Notes under the pieces: model-generated
What the model saw: only the letters and a program-made list of their open reading frames with translations
Database searches by the model: none
Told to the model about the DNA's origin: nothing
Translations under genes and position numbers: made by a program
Shown here: positions 53,324-61,715 of the stretch, one piece after another
Layout: every line of letters begins with the position of its first letter
Numbering within the stretch: position 1 is the first letter of the stretch
Assembly: GCF_037577855.1 (NCBI RefSeq)
Contig: NZ_JBAKFX010000016.1
Coordinates: forward strand, 4,482-68,481
Length of the DNA: 64,000 bases
Reading direction: 5' to 3'
From: Dethiothermospora halolimnae
GTDB taxonomy: Bacteria; Bacillota; Clostridia; Tissierellales; VENL01

Positions 53324-53704
53324 ATGGGTAATTATAAGAACCAAAGAAATAGACAGTTTCCGTCGAAAATTAGTACAACATCTTTCGTTAAGCTTTATAT
53401 TCTTCGTCTATTAACAGAAAAAAGTTATTATGGCAATGAGATTATAGAAGAGATAAAAATAAGACTTGATCATAAGTGGGAGCCTAGTCCTGGCATGGTG
53501 TATCCTTTACTTAGGGAGTTAGAAGAAAATAATTATATAACAGGATGGTGGCAAGAACCAGATAAAAGATCTATAAGATATTATAAGATTACTGATGAAG
53601 GCTTTGAACATTATAAAAAGATACAATTATTATATAAACCAATATTTGAAGATTCTTTGACTATTATAAAAAATACTTTAAAAGATATCTATAGAAAAGA
53701 TTAA
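53324..53704 (+). CDS. PadR-family transcriptional regulator
   Basis: A 126-residue winged-helix regulator (LYILRLLTEKSYYGNEIIEEI; WEPSPGMVYPLLRELEENNYI; RYYKITDEG). PadR proteins usually repress a nearby gene in response to a small molecule. It starts three bases after the PHP gene's stop behind AGGGGG, so it is in the same unit. No clear operator palindrome was found nearby. Confidence 0.92.
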   Translation: MGNYKNQRNRQFPSKISTTSFVKLYILRLLTEKSYYGNEIIEEIKIRLDHKWEPSPGMVYPLLRELEENNYITGWWQEPDKRSIRYYKITDEGFEHYKKIQLLYKPIFEDSLTIIKNTLKDIYRKD

Positions 53705-53800
53705 TTTTTATTAATATCTTTTTAAAAAAAAGGATGTTATAATCTAGTTGTGGAAATAAGAATTGACGAAAAATATTTTAATAAAACTAGGAGGTCTATA

Positions 53801-54991
53801 ATGGATTTTAATTTATCAAGAAAAGCTAAGAGTATAACACCATCTGTGACATTAGAAATAACTGCTAAGGCTAAAGCTATGAAAAGTGAAGGAATTGATG
53901 TTATTGGCTTTGGTGCAGGAGAACCTGACTTTAATACTCCAAAAAATATACAAAATGCGGGTATTAAGGCTATTGAAGATGGAAACACAAGATATACTGC
54001 AACTCCAGGAATAATGGAGTTAAGAAAGGCTGTTTGTGACAAATTTAAAAGAGATAATGACCTTGATTATAAACCAGAAAATATACTTGTATCAAGTGGA
54101 GCAAAACATTCAATTTATAATGCATTAAGTGCTATTTTAAATCCTGAAGATGAAGTAATAATACCTAATCCCTATTGGGTAAGTTATCCTGAACTTGTAA
54201 AGTTAGCCGATGGAGTTCCGGTAGAGGTGAAAACTCTAGAGGAAAATGGTTTTAAATATAAAGTTGAAGATTTAAAAAAGGCCCTTACTGATAAAACTAA
54301 AGCTATATTTTTAAATAGTCCCAGTAATCCAACAGGAACAGTATATGAAAGGGAAGAGCTAGAAGAAATCGCAAAGTGGGCAGTTGAAAATAATATTTTT
54401 GTTATATCAGATGAAATATATGAAAAATTAGTTTATGATGATGCAAATCATATTAGTATAGCCACATTAAATGATAAGATTAAGGATCTAACTATTATAA
54501 TTAATGGTATGTCAAAGGCATATGCAATGACAGGATGGAGAATGGGATTTGCTGCAGCCCATAAAGAAATTATAAAAGTTATGACAAATCTTCAAAGTCA
54601 TAGCACTTCAAATGCATCATCTATTTCACAATATGCCAGTGTAGAAGGATTAAATGGAGATCAAAGTCCTATAGAAGAAATGAGGAAGCATTTTGAAGAT
54701 AGAAGAAATTACATGGTAGATAAGATTAATTCCATAGAGGGACTATCCTGCAAAAAGCCTAAGGGAGCTTTCTATGTAATGGCAAACATTTCAGAAGTAA
54801 AGGGAAAAGAAATTAAAGGCAGAAAGATAAATGATTCAATTGATTTTGCAGGTGCCCTATTAGAGGAAGTTAACGTAGCCCTTGTTCCTGGAAAAGCTTT
54901 TGGTGCAGATGATTATGTTAGGTTGTCATATGCTAATTCATTGGATAATATAAAAGAAGGCCTTAATAGGATTGAAGACTTTTTAAAATAG
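53801..54991 (+). CDS. Pyridoxal-phosphate aspartate-type aminotransferase
   Basis: A 396-residue class I aminotransferase (AspB/AAT-1b type). Seen are GAGEPDFNTP, SGAKHSIYNAL, NSPSNPTGTVY, SDEIYEKLVYD and the PLP lysine K239 in GMSKAYAMTGWRMGF. It probably moves the amino group between aspartate or another amino acid and 2-oxoglutarate; substrate choice cannot be read. AGGAGGT serves ATG 53801. Upstream in-frame codons (from 53750) lack a ribosome site. Confidence 0.93.
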   Translation: MDFNLSRKAKSITPSVTLEITAKAKAMKSEGIDVIGFGAGEPDFNTPKNIQNAGIKAIEDGNTRYTATPGIMELRKAVCDKFKRDNDLDYKPENILVSSGAKHSIYNALSAILNPEDEVIIPNPYWVSYPELVKLADGVPVEVKTLEENGFKYKVEDLKKALTDKTKAIFLNSPSNPTGTVYEREELEEIAKWAVENNIFVISDEIYEKLVYDDANHISIATLNDKIKDLTIIINGMSKAYAMTGWRMGFAAAHKEIIKVMTNLQSHSTSNASSISQYASVEGLNGDQSPIEEMRKHFEDRRNYMVDKINSIEGLSCKKPKGAFYVMANISEVKGKEIKGRKINDSIDFAGALLEEVNVALVPGKAFGADDYVRLSYANSLDNIKEGLNRIEDFLK

Positions 54992-55020
54992 AGATATGGG
55001 TTTATCCCGTATCTCTTTAA
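54990..55020 (+). terminator. Terminator-like hairpin between the aminotransferase and purB
   Basis: AGAGATATGGG (54990-55000) pairs with CCCGTATCTCT (55006-55016), one G-U pair. It begins at the stop codon and only a short T run follows, so read-through is possible. Confidence 0.6.
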
Positions 55021-55043
55021 TTGATAAACAGGGAGGAATACAT

Positions 55044-56474
55044 ATGAAAGATTTTTATGAGAATCCTTTAGTTACCAGGTATGCTAGTAAAGAAATGTCC
55101 AATGTTTTCTCTCCGAACTCAAAATTTAGAACTTGGAGAGAATTATGGATAGCCTTAGCTGAAGGGGAAAAGGAACTGGGACTTAATATAACAGATGAAC
55201 AAATAAAAGAACTGAAAGACAATAAAAATAATATAGATTTTGAACTGGCAGCAAAAAAAGAAAAAGAGTTTAGACATGACGTTATGGCCCATGTTCATAC
55301 ATATGGGGAACAATGTCCAAAGGCTAAATCCATAATACATCTTGGGGCTACCAGTGCCTTTGTGGGAGATAACACTGATGTTATCTTGATGAACAGAGGA
55401 CTAAAGGTTATTAAAAAGAAGTTAGTTAATCTATTGGATAAAATGGCAAATTTTGCTGACGAGTATAAAGGACTTCCCACTTTAGGGTTTACTCATTTTC
55501 AGCCTGCACAATTAACCACCGTGGGTAAAAGGGCCACTTTATGGTTACAGGATGTTGAGATAGATTATAATAACTTAGATTATGTTTTAAGTAATATGAA
55601 AATCAGAGGAGTTAAGGGAACAACTGGAACCCAGGCAAGTTTTCTGAAACTATTTGACAATGATAGTGAAAAGGTAAAGGAACTGGATAAAAAAGTTGCT
55701 AAGAAAATGGGATTTGATAAGACTTATCCAGTAACAGGTCAAACCTATACTAGAAAATTAGATTCAGAGGTCTTAAATGTATTAAGTGGTATCGCCCAAT
55801 CCCTTCATAAAATAACTAATGATATTAGATTATTGCAACATTTAAAAGAGATAGAAGAACCCTTTGGTAAAAAGCAAATAGGATCATCGGCAATGGCCTA
55901 TAAAAGAAATCCCATGAGAAGTGAAAGGATAGCTTCCTTGGCTAGGACTATTATAGCCAATGGATTAAATCCAGCCATGACTCAATCTACCCAGTGGTTT
56001 GAAAGGACATTAGATGATTCTGCTAATAAGAGGATAAGTATTCCTCAATCATTCTTAGCATGTGATGCAATCTTAGAAATAGCTATTAATATATTTGATG
56101 GAATGGTAGTATATGAACAGGTAATAAATCAGCATATAGATAATGAGTTACCATTTATGGCTACAGAAAATATACTAATGGAAGCTGTTAAAAAAGGTGG
56201 AGATCGTCAAGAGTTACATGAAGTGATAAGGGAACTATCTATGGAATCCAGTAGAAGGGTTAAGATAGAAGGGAAAAGTAACGATTTGTTAGAGAGAATA
56301 ATAGCTAGTGATAAATTCAACCTAACAAAGGAAGAAATTTTAGATATAGTAGATCCAAAGAACTTTATAGGTAGAGCTCCAGAACAGGTTACAGAATTTA
56401 TTGATGAATTTATAACTCCTATTTTAAAGAAAAATAAAGAGTTATTGGGTATGGATGTTACATTAAAAGTATAA
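55044..56474 (+). CDS. purB: Adenylosuccinate lyase
   Basis: A 476-residue fumarase-superfamily lyase: opening FYENPLVTRYASKEMSNVFS, LGATSAFVGDNTDV, TLGFTHFQPAQLTTVGKRA, and the signature GSSAMAYKRNPMRSER. It acts twice in purine synthesis (SAICAR to AICAR, adenylosuccinate to AMP). It is of the longer, eukaryote-like type (about 475 residues) rather than the roughly 430-residue Bacillus type. GGGAGGA points to ATG 55044; the in-frame ATG at 54996 is inside the upstream hairpin. Confidence 0.95.
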   Translation: MKDFYENPLVTRYASKEMSNVFSPNSKFRTWRELWIALAEGEKELGLNITDEQIKELKDNKNNIDFELAAKKEKEFRHDVMAHVHTYGEQCPKAKSIIHLGATSAFVGDNTDVILMNRGLKVIKKKLVNLLDKMANFADEYKGLPTLGFTHFQPAQLTTVGKRATLWLQDVEIDYNNLDYVLSNMKIRGVKGTTGTQASFLKLFDNDSEKVKELDKKVAKKMGFDKTYPVTGQTYTRKLDSEVLNVLSGIAQSLHKITNDIRLLQHLKEIEEPFGKKQIGSSAMAYKRNPMRSERIASLARTIIANGLNPAMTQSTQWFERTLDDSANKRISIPQSFLACDAILEIAINIFDGMVVYEQVINQHIDNELPFMATENILMEAVKKGGDRQELHEVIRELSMESSRRVKIEGKSNDLLERIIASDKFNLTKEEILDIVDPKNFIGRAPEQVTEFIDEFITPILKKNKELLGMDVTLKV

Positions 56475-56502
56475 ACCGTCTATATAGACGGTTTATTTTT
56501 AT
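56471..56502 (+). terminator. Rho-independent terminator after purB
   Basis: A perfect 26-base palindrome at 56471-56496 (arms ATAAACCGTCTAT and ATAGACGGTTTAT) followed by a T run. It lies between convergent purB and uvsE and could serve both. Confidence 0.85.
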
Positions 56503-56531
56503 ATACCATAAAAACATTATGTAAACTTAAA

Positions 56532-57494
56532 CTAAAATTCAAATGAAGCCTGATCTAAAACTTTAAATTCATTATGGTTTTTGATTTCTTTCATTAAGTT
56601 AAATAGTGCCATATTTTTATTTTTTGCTTCAATCATAATGTCGAAATCCCTATCAATACTTTTGGCTTTTTTTATAAAGGAATAAAAGGATTCAAAATCT
56701 ATATTATCGGCATGGGCTCTGAACTTTTTATCAGATTTAGGACTGGAAATATGAATTTTAGGAATAAGTTTCTGGTCATCCCAAGTACTGAATATTCTTT
56801 CTAGATAATTTTCAATATCTTCGTCATTATTATTGCACCAGTGATGATGTATATCAAAAACCATAGGGGCTTTTATTTTTTCACATAGGGTCAATACATC
56901 TATCATATTATAGGTCTTATCATCATTTTCTAATATCAATCTATTTTTTAGGCTATCATCTAAATTATTATATGCTTTTTCAAATCTCTGTAAAGTTTTT
57001 TTCTTACTTTTATATTTGCCTCCAATATGTAAAACTAGTTTCCCACAATCTGTATCAAGGCCCATAGCATCCATAATGTTATTATGGTAAACTAAATCCT
57101 TTATTGACGATTTTACAACATCTTCTCTAGGGGAGGATATTATTGTAAAATGATCAGGGTGGGCACTGACCCGAAAATTATTGTCTTTAATTATTTTATT
57201 TATATTATTATAAAGTTTTTTAAAAGGGGTTATATAGTCCCAGTCTATAACATCGGGGTGGGTGACAAGGGGGACTATTTTTGATGTTATTCTATATACC
57301 TTTATATCATGGGCAGCATTGTATAGTAGTATTCTTTTTATATTTGTCAAATTTTCTTCAGTGATTTTATTCAATTTATATAATTTAACTTCTTTATCGT
57401 CAATTTTTTTATATTGGGTATAGCTAACAGTTTTTGAGGGGGAGCAATCTTTTAAATCTATGGCCATAGATACATATCCTAATCTAATTTTCAT
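56532..57494 (-). CDS. uvsE: UV damage endonuclease UvsE
   Basis: A 320-residue TIM-barrel endonuclease of the UVDE family (IRLGYVSMAIDLKDCSP; RVSAHPDHF; KLVLHIGGKYKSKKKTLQRF; LENDDKTY; VFDIHHHWC; KIHISSPK; DIMIEAKNK). It nicks DNA 5' of UV photoproducts using bound metal ions. The ATG at the high-coordinate end is preceded by AAAGGA. It is the first minus-strand gene of the window and stands alone between purB and a long intergenic region. Confidence 0.95.
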   Translation of the reverse strand: MKIRLGYVSMAIDLKDCSPSKTVSYTQYKKIDDKEVKLYKLNKITEENLTNIKRILLYNAAHDIKVYRITSKIVPLVTHPDVIDWDYITPFKKLYNNINKIIKDNNFRVSAHPDHFTIISSPREDVVKSSIKDLVYHNNIMDAMGLDTDCGKLVLHIGGKYKSKKKTLQRFEKAYNNLDDSLKNRLILENDDKTYNMIDVLTLCEKIKAPMVFDIHHHWCNNNDEDIENYLERIFSTWDDQKLIPKIHISSPKSDKKFRAHADNIDFESFYSFIKKAKSIDRDFDIMIEAKNKNMALFNLMKEIKNHNEFKVLDQASFEF

Positions 57495-57515
57495 TGAAAA
57501 CAGTCCTTTCTACAT

Positions 57516-57544
57516 ATTTTATTATTTTATTTAATATTTTCCAA
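57516..57544 (-). promoter_or_regulatory. Candidate promoter of uvsE
   Basis: On the minus strand: TTGGAA (57544-57539), a 17-base spacer and TAAAAT (57521-57516), 22 bases before the start codon. The area is AT-rich, so chance matches are possible. Confidence 0.45.
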
Positions 57545-58100
57545 TTAAAGTCATAGTAGCTTGAAACATATATTTCCATGTCTAATGAGGCTGTCGAAAA
57601 TGCCTATATAGAACTTCATGTATTTTGTAATGTAATTATATTATAAAATGTCGTAAAAGCTGTTAAAAGGGAAATAAATAGATGCTTTTTGTGTCGTTTT
57701 ATAGTTAATATGAAAATCGACATTTGCTAATTGAGAAACATTTTTCATCAATATAATTCTACAAAATTATGAGTATCAAAATGTCGAATCTCATTATACA
57801 TGGAGTAAAAATATTTATATAATTTTGTTTCTGTAAATAGGTCTTAATATGATGTACTAATGATGATAAAATTATAATAAGGTCTTAAAAAATGTTATAA
57901 TACTATTGAATTTTAGAAAAATAATGAATAGAAAATTGGTTATTATTATTTTAGTTTTCCAATAACCATAAAAGTATATGTAACAATTATTAAAAAAATT
58001 CTAAAATGAGCAGGAATTTGGCTTAAAATATAGAAATCTAATTATACAAAATGTATATTTTGCGACATTAGATGTTAAAACTACAGAAAGGATGATTAAT
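57545..58100. other. Long AT-rich intergenic region with repeated Spo0A-box-like motifs
   Basis: No convincing gene is present. TGTCG-core motifs occur six times: TGTCGAA at 57592 and 57782 (exact core of the Spo0A box), TGTCGTA at 57649, TGTCGTT at 57692, and, on the minus strand, TGTCGAT (57716-57722) and TGTCGCA (58061-58067). There is also an inverted repeat TGGTTATT (57937-57944)/AATAACCA (57961-57968), and a small palindrome TATACA-AAA-TGTATA (58043-58057) close to the recombinase gene. Spo0A control of uvsE or the recombinase is possible. Confidence 0.5.
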
Positions 58101-59054
58101 ATGTACGATATACCATTAGCATTGGAGGATTTTTTAAATTACATTGAAACGATCAAGGGAAAATCAGAAAACACAGTTAAGGAATATCGATATGATCTTA
58201 TTACTTTTTTTAGATATCTAAAGATTAGATATAGATTAGTTAAAAAAGATGTATCTTTTGATGATATAGATATATACGATATAGATATAAATACTATAAA
58301 AAGAATTACAATACAAGACTTATATGGTTTTATATCCTTTGTGGATAAAGAAAGAAATAATAGCAATTATGCTAAAGCTAGAAAAGTCGCTAGCCTACGC
58401 TCCTTCTTTAAATATCTACATAGTAAAGTTAAGTTAATTTCTGAGAATCCAGCTATTGATTTAGAGTCACCTAAGACCGACTCTAGGCACCCCGTCTATC
58501 TAACCTTAGAAGAAGCTAGAAAGCTATTAGATGTGGTTGATGGTCAATTCAAAGAAAGGGATTATGCAATAATCACCCTATTTTTAAATTGTGGATTAAG
58601 ATTATCAGAGTTAGTTAGTATTAATATAGATAAGATCAGGGGTGACACCCTAACTGTTGTAGGTAAAGGTAATAAAGAAAGGACCATATATTTAAATGAT
58701 GCCTGTATAGAGGCTATTGATGAGTATATAAAGATAAGACCTACAAAGGGTATAAATGATGATAAGGCTCTATTTATTAGCAAAAAGAAAAATAGACTTA
58801 GTCCAAAGGCCGTTCAATATTTAGTTAAGAAATATGTGAAAAAAGCTGGATTAGACCCGAACAAATATTCTCCCCATAAGTTAAGGCATACTGCAGCCAC
58901 TTTGATGTACCAACATGGAAATGTGGATATAAGAGCATTGCAACAGATATTAGGCCATGAAAATGTTGCTACAACCCAGATATATACACATCTTAATGAT
59001 GACAGACTAAGACAAGCTGTAAAGAGTAATCCTTTATCTAAAAATAAAAGTTAA
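58101..59054 (+). CDS. xerC: Xer-type tyrosine recombinase
   Basis: A 317-residue recombinase with an N-terminal SAM-like core-binding domain (about 1-115) and a catalytic domain with R167 (NCGLRLSEL), H259-x-x-R262 (HKLRHTAATL), H286 (LGHENV) and nucleophile Y295 (QIYTHL). All catalytic residues are present. Size and lack of phage context favour a XerC/XerD/CodV-type chromosome-dimer resolvase over an integrase; no dif-like site was recognised nearby. GAAAGGATGA serves ATG 58101; ATG 58092 is inside it. The XerC versus XerD assignment is uncertain. Confidence 0.85.
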   Translation: MYDIPLALEDFLNYIETIKGKSENTVKEYRYDLITFFRYLKIRYRLVKKDVSFDDIDIYDIDINTIKRITIQDLYGFISFVDKERNNSNYAKARKVASLRSFFKYLHSKVKLISENPAIDLESPKTDSRHPVYLTLEEARKLLDVVDGQFKERDYAIITLFLNCGLRLSELVSINIDKIRGDTLTVVGKGNKERTIYLNDACIEAIDEYIKIRPTKGINDDKALFISKKKNRLSPKAVQYLVKKYVKKAGLDPNKYSPHKLRHTAATLMYQHGNVDIRALQQILGHENVATTQIYTHLNDDRLRQAVKSNPLSKNKS

Positions 59055-59059
59055 TGGTT

Positions 59060-59091
59060 ACAGGGGAGCTCGTAACCCCCCTGTTTTTTTT
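59060..59091 (+). terminator. Bidirectional terminator between the recombinase and yneA
   Basis: ACAGGGG (59060-59066) pairs with CCCCTGT (59078-59084) and is followed by eight T. An alternative stem GGTTAC (59056-59061)/GTAACC (59072-59077) competes with it. The minus strand also has a T-rich stretch after the stem, so it may serve yneA too. Confidence 0.85.
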
Positions 59092-59386
59092 AATAAGGCA
59101 CTTTTATTATATCACCAGGAAAAACAGTAGTTTCCTTTATATCATTATATTCTATTATATTATGTAAGACCCTTCTTATATCTTCGTTATTATGATTATT
59201 GTCCCTTGCTATATTCCAAAGAGTATCTCCCCTTCTAACTACAACTTTATGGTGTTTATTATAAGATCTACTATACACAGCATCTAAGTTTAATGCAGTA
59301 GTTAATATAAATAATAATATTAAAAATAATATGGTTATAAAAATAGTAAATCTTGTTTTGTTTACAATAACATACTTTTTTCTCAT
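59090..59386 (-). CDS. yneA: YneA-like SOS cell-division inhibitor (membrane anchor plus LysM)
   Basis: A 98-residue protein: short basic N terminus, one membrane segment (FTIFITILFLILLFILTTAL) and a C-terminal LysM domain (VVVRRGDTLWNIARDNN ... FPGDIIKVPY). This layout, the size, and divergent position next to lexA are the hallmarks of YneA, which delays septation during the SOS response in Bacillus. GGGGAGG serves the ATG at 59386; upstream in-frame codons to 59413 run into operator sequence. Confidence 0.9.
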   Translation of the reverse strand: MRKKYVIVNKTRFTIFITILFLILLFILTTALNLDAVYSRSYNKHHKVVVRRGDTLWNIARDNNHNNEDIRRVLHNIIEYNDIKETTVFPGDIIKVPY

Positions 59387-59405
59387 ATTAACCTCCCCTT
59401 TCTTA

Positions 59406-59489
59406 GAACCCACGTTCCCAAAACATCTGTTCGCTTTATATTATAATAGAACATTCGTTCCTTGTCAACACTTTGTCGAACGAATGTTT
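59406..59489. promoter_or_regulatory. Array of four LexA operators between yneA and lexA
   Basis: GAAC-CCAC-GTTC (59406-59417), AAAC-ATCT-GTTC (59421-59432), GAAC-ATTC-GTTC (59449-59460) and GAAC-GAAT-GTTT (59478-59489). Two are exact matches to GAAC-N4-GTTC and two have one mismatch. They cover the yneA promoter region and the -35 of lexA. Confidence 0.88.
59440..59468 (-). promoter_or_regulatory. Consensus sigma-A promoter of yneA
   Basis: On the minus strand TTGACA (59468-59463), exactly 17 bases, then TATAAT (59445-59440): both hexamers are perfect. The third LexA operator lies inside the spacer, so tight repression is expected without DNA damage. Confidence 0.9.
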
Positions 59490-59516
59490 GATAAAATTAT
59501 AAACATATGATATAAT
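59488..59516 (+). promoter_or_regulatory. Sigma-A promoter of lexA
   Basis: TTGATA (59488-59493), 17 bases, TATAAT (59511-59516). The fourth LexA operator (59478-59489) touches the -35 element. Confidence 0.88.
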
Positions 59517-59546
59517 ATAAAAAAAGTATATTGGGGGTGTAATAAT

Positions 59547-60164
59547 ATGTATGAAGATTTATCACAAAACCAACTAAAGATATTAAATTTTATTAAGAGT
59601 GAAATTGAAAATAGAGGTTATCCCCCTGCAGTTAGAGAGATCTGTAAGGCCGTAAATCTAAAGTCCACTTCTACAGTTCATGGACATTTATCTAAATTGG
59701 AGGACAAAGGCTACATAAGACGAGATCCTACTAAGCCTCGGGCCATTGAAATATTAAATAAAGATAATAGCTACTTACCAAAAAAAGAAGTAATTAATGT
59801 TCCGATTTTAGGCAAGGTTACTGCAGGAAAGCCTATTTTAGCTGTTGAAAATATAGAAGACACCTTCCCTATTCCGCTAGATTTTGCTAAAAATAGTGAA
59901 GTATTTATGCTAAAGGTTCAAGGGGAAAGTATGATAGATGCTGGAATATTAGATGGAGATTTTGTTTTAGTAACTAAACAAAATGTGGCTAATAATGGAG
60001 ATATAGTAGTTGCCCTAATAGAAGATGAAGCTACTATCAAAAGATTTTATAAAGAAAAAAATCAAGTTAGATTACAACCAGAAAATAAATATATGGAACC
60101 TATAATAGTTAAAGACGTAAAGGTATTGGGAAAAGTTGTTAGTCTATATAGAAATATAAAATAA
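59547..60164 (+). CDS. lexA: LexA repressor
   Basis: A 205-residue LexA: N-terminal winged helix (LKILNFIKSEIENRGYPPAVREICKAVNLKSTSTVHGHLSKL), the A93-G94 cleavage site (KVTAGKP), and the Ser-Lys dyad S128 (QGESMIDAG) and K165 (ATIKRF), with the same Ser-Lys spacing as in E. coli. It represses SOS genes and cleaves itself when RecA filaments form. GGGGGTG precedes the ATG. Operators upstream show autoregulation. Confidence 0.98.
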   Translation: MYEDLSQNQLKILNFIKSEIENRGYPPAVREICKAVNLKSTSTVHGHLSKLEDKGYIRRDPTKPRAIEILNKDNSYLPKKEVINVPILGKVTAGKPILAVENIEDTFPIPLDFAKNSEVFMLKVQGESMIDAGILDGDFVLVTKQNVANNGDIVVALIEDEATIKRFYKEKNQVRLQPENKYMEPIIVKDVKVLGKVVSLYRNIK

Positions 60165-60193
60165 CAAGGTGGATTTACCACCTTGTTATTTTA
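60157..60193. terminator. Bidirectional terminator shared by lexA and the gamma-lyase-like gene
   Basis: A perfect 16-bp stem TAAAATAACAAGGTGG (60157-60172) with CCACCTTGTTATTTTA (60178-60193) around ATTTA. Both convergent genes have their stop codons inside the stem. Confidence 0.9.
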
Positions 60194-61481
60194 ATTTAAC
60201 AAGATTATTTATATATAAATTATTTAAACTTTTCATAACTCCAATTTTACAGTGCTCATAGGTTAATCCCCCCTGATAATATGCAATATATGGCTCTCTT
60301 ATGGGACCATCGGCACTAAGTTCTATTGATGAGCCTTCTATAAAACCTCCTGCTGCCATTATAACTTCATCTTCATACCCCGGCATAGCCCAAGGATTAG
60401 GGGCTACATATGAGTCTACTGGAGAGGCATATTGTATTCCTTGGCAAAACTTGATAATTCTTTCCTTTGATCTTAATTCCACTCCCTGTATTATATCACT
60501 TCTTTTATCTTCCACATCGGGTATAACCCTAAATCCAAGACTTTTATAAACCGCCGCTGTTAATAAAGCACCTTTTAAAGCTTCAGAAACAACTTTAGGA
60601 GCCATAAAGAAACCTTGTAATGTATTTCTTGTAGTTCCAAAGGTTAACCCACATTCTTTACCAACTCCGGGAGCAGTACTTTTATTTGCCACTAATTCAA
60701 TAATGTCTTTATTTCCTGCTACATATCCCCCTGTTAAAGCCAAGCCTCCTCCAGGGTTTTTTATTAAAGAACCTGCTATTACATCGGCTCCAACTTCTAT
60801 AGGTTCTATTTTGTCTATAAACTCTCCATAACAATTATCCACCATACATATTATATTTTTATCATATCCTTTTATAGCAGATATAGCTTTTTTGATTTCA
60901 TCAATTAAAATAGCCCTTCTATCACTATAACCAGTTGACCTTTGTATCAATATCAATTTTGTTTTATCAGAGATTGTATTTAAAACCCCTTTTATATTGA
61001 TTTTATCATCATCTGTAAGGGGAACCCCTTTATAAGAGATACCATAGTCCTTAAGGGTCCCCTTGGCATCTCCCTTTATTCCTATTACTGTCTGTAATGT
61101 ATCATAGGGAGCTCCCGTAATTGAAATCATCTCATCATTAGGTCTTAAAATTGCCGATAATGTTAATGATATGGCATGGGTTCCAGAAACAATTGTAGGT
61201 CTTACTAAGGCATCCTCCGCTTTAAATACATTGGAATAAATCTCTTCTACCTTGTCCCTTCCAATGTCACCATATCCATACCCAGTTGTCCAATTAAAAT
61301 GGGTAGAGTTTAGCTTTGCCTGCTGCATAGCATTTAATACTTTATATTGATTATACTCCTTCATATCATCTATATCTTTAAATTTACTCTTAATTTTATT
61401 TTCTTGATCCATTACATATGTAATAATTTCTTTTTTTACATCAAATTGTTTACATAATATATTTATGGTATCCTTATTCAA
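60186..61481 (-). CDS. Methionine gamma-lyase-like PLP enzyme (YnbB/aluminium-resistance family)
   Basis: A 431-residue fold-type I PLP protein with the Schiff-base lysine K241 in GSLIKNPGGG, NSTHFNWTTGYGYGDIGRDK near the N terminus and RPTIVSGTHAISL. It belongs to the family annotated as aluminium resistance or methionine gamma-lyase-like, common near hfq/lexA in Firmicutes; activity is poorly defined. The TTG at 61481 is chosen because the in-frame GTG at 61490 is part of the Shine-Dalgarno AGAAGGTGA. Confidence 0.88.
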   Translation of the reverse strand: MNKDTINILCKQFDVKKEIITYVMDQENKIKSKFKDIDDMKEYNQYKVLNAMQQAKLNSTHFNWTTGYGYGDIGRDKVEEIYSNVFKAEDALVRPTIVSGTHAISLTLSAILRPNDEMISITGAPYDTLQTVIGIKGDAKGTLKDYGISYKGVPLTDDDKINIKGVLNTISDKTKLILIQRSTGYSDRRAILIDEIKKAISAIKGYDKNIICMVDNCYGEFIDKIEPIEVGADVIAGSLIKNPGGGLALTGGYVAGNKDIIELVANKSTAPGVGKECGLTFGTTRNTLQGFFMAPKVVSEALKGALLTAAVYKSLGFRVIPDVEDKRSDIIQGVELRSKERIIKFCQGIQYASPVDSYVAPNPWAMPGYEDEVIMAAGGFIEGSSIELSADGPIREPYIAYYQGGLTYEHCKIGVMKSLNNLYINNLVKLK

Positions 61482-61529
61482 TTTATTCACCTTCTATTTA
61501 TTATTTTCTTTTGTATTCTACCATATTAC

Positions 61530-61715
61530 CTATTTTTCTTCAAACACCCTATCACATATTGGGCATACCCTATTTTTTAATAATTCTTTTCTTAATTTTA
61601 TAGGTGAATATACTATGCCATTTTTTAAACCTTGTTTTTGTCCAACAACTCGACCTATATGATAACTAACTAATACTATAGATAATAATATTATACTATA
61701 AGTTATGACTCCCAT
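61530..61715 (-). CDS. Small single-pass membrane protein with a CPxC motif
   Basis: A 61-residue protein: one N-terminal membrane segment (ITYSIILLSIVLVSYHIG), a basic middle, and a C-terminal CPICDRVF motif that may bind a metal. Its Shine-Dalgarno GGGAGGA lies inside the previous gene, whose last 20 bases overlap it. It is the last gene of the spoVK operon on the minus strand. I do not recognise a family. Confidence 0.65.
   Translation of the reverse strand: MGVITYSIILLSIVLVSYHIGRVVGQKQGLKNGIVYSPIKLRKELLKNRVCPICDRVFEEK

Noticed and set aside
57545..58100. A dif site for the Xer recombinase in the gap before its gene
   Set aside because: The palindromes present (58043-58057 and 57937-57968) do not match the known Firmicutes dif sequence in arm or spacer length.
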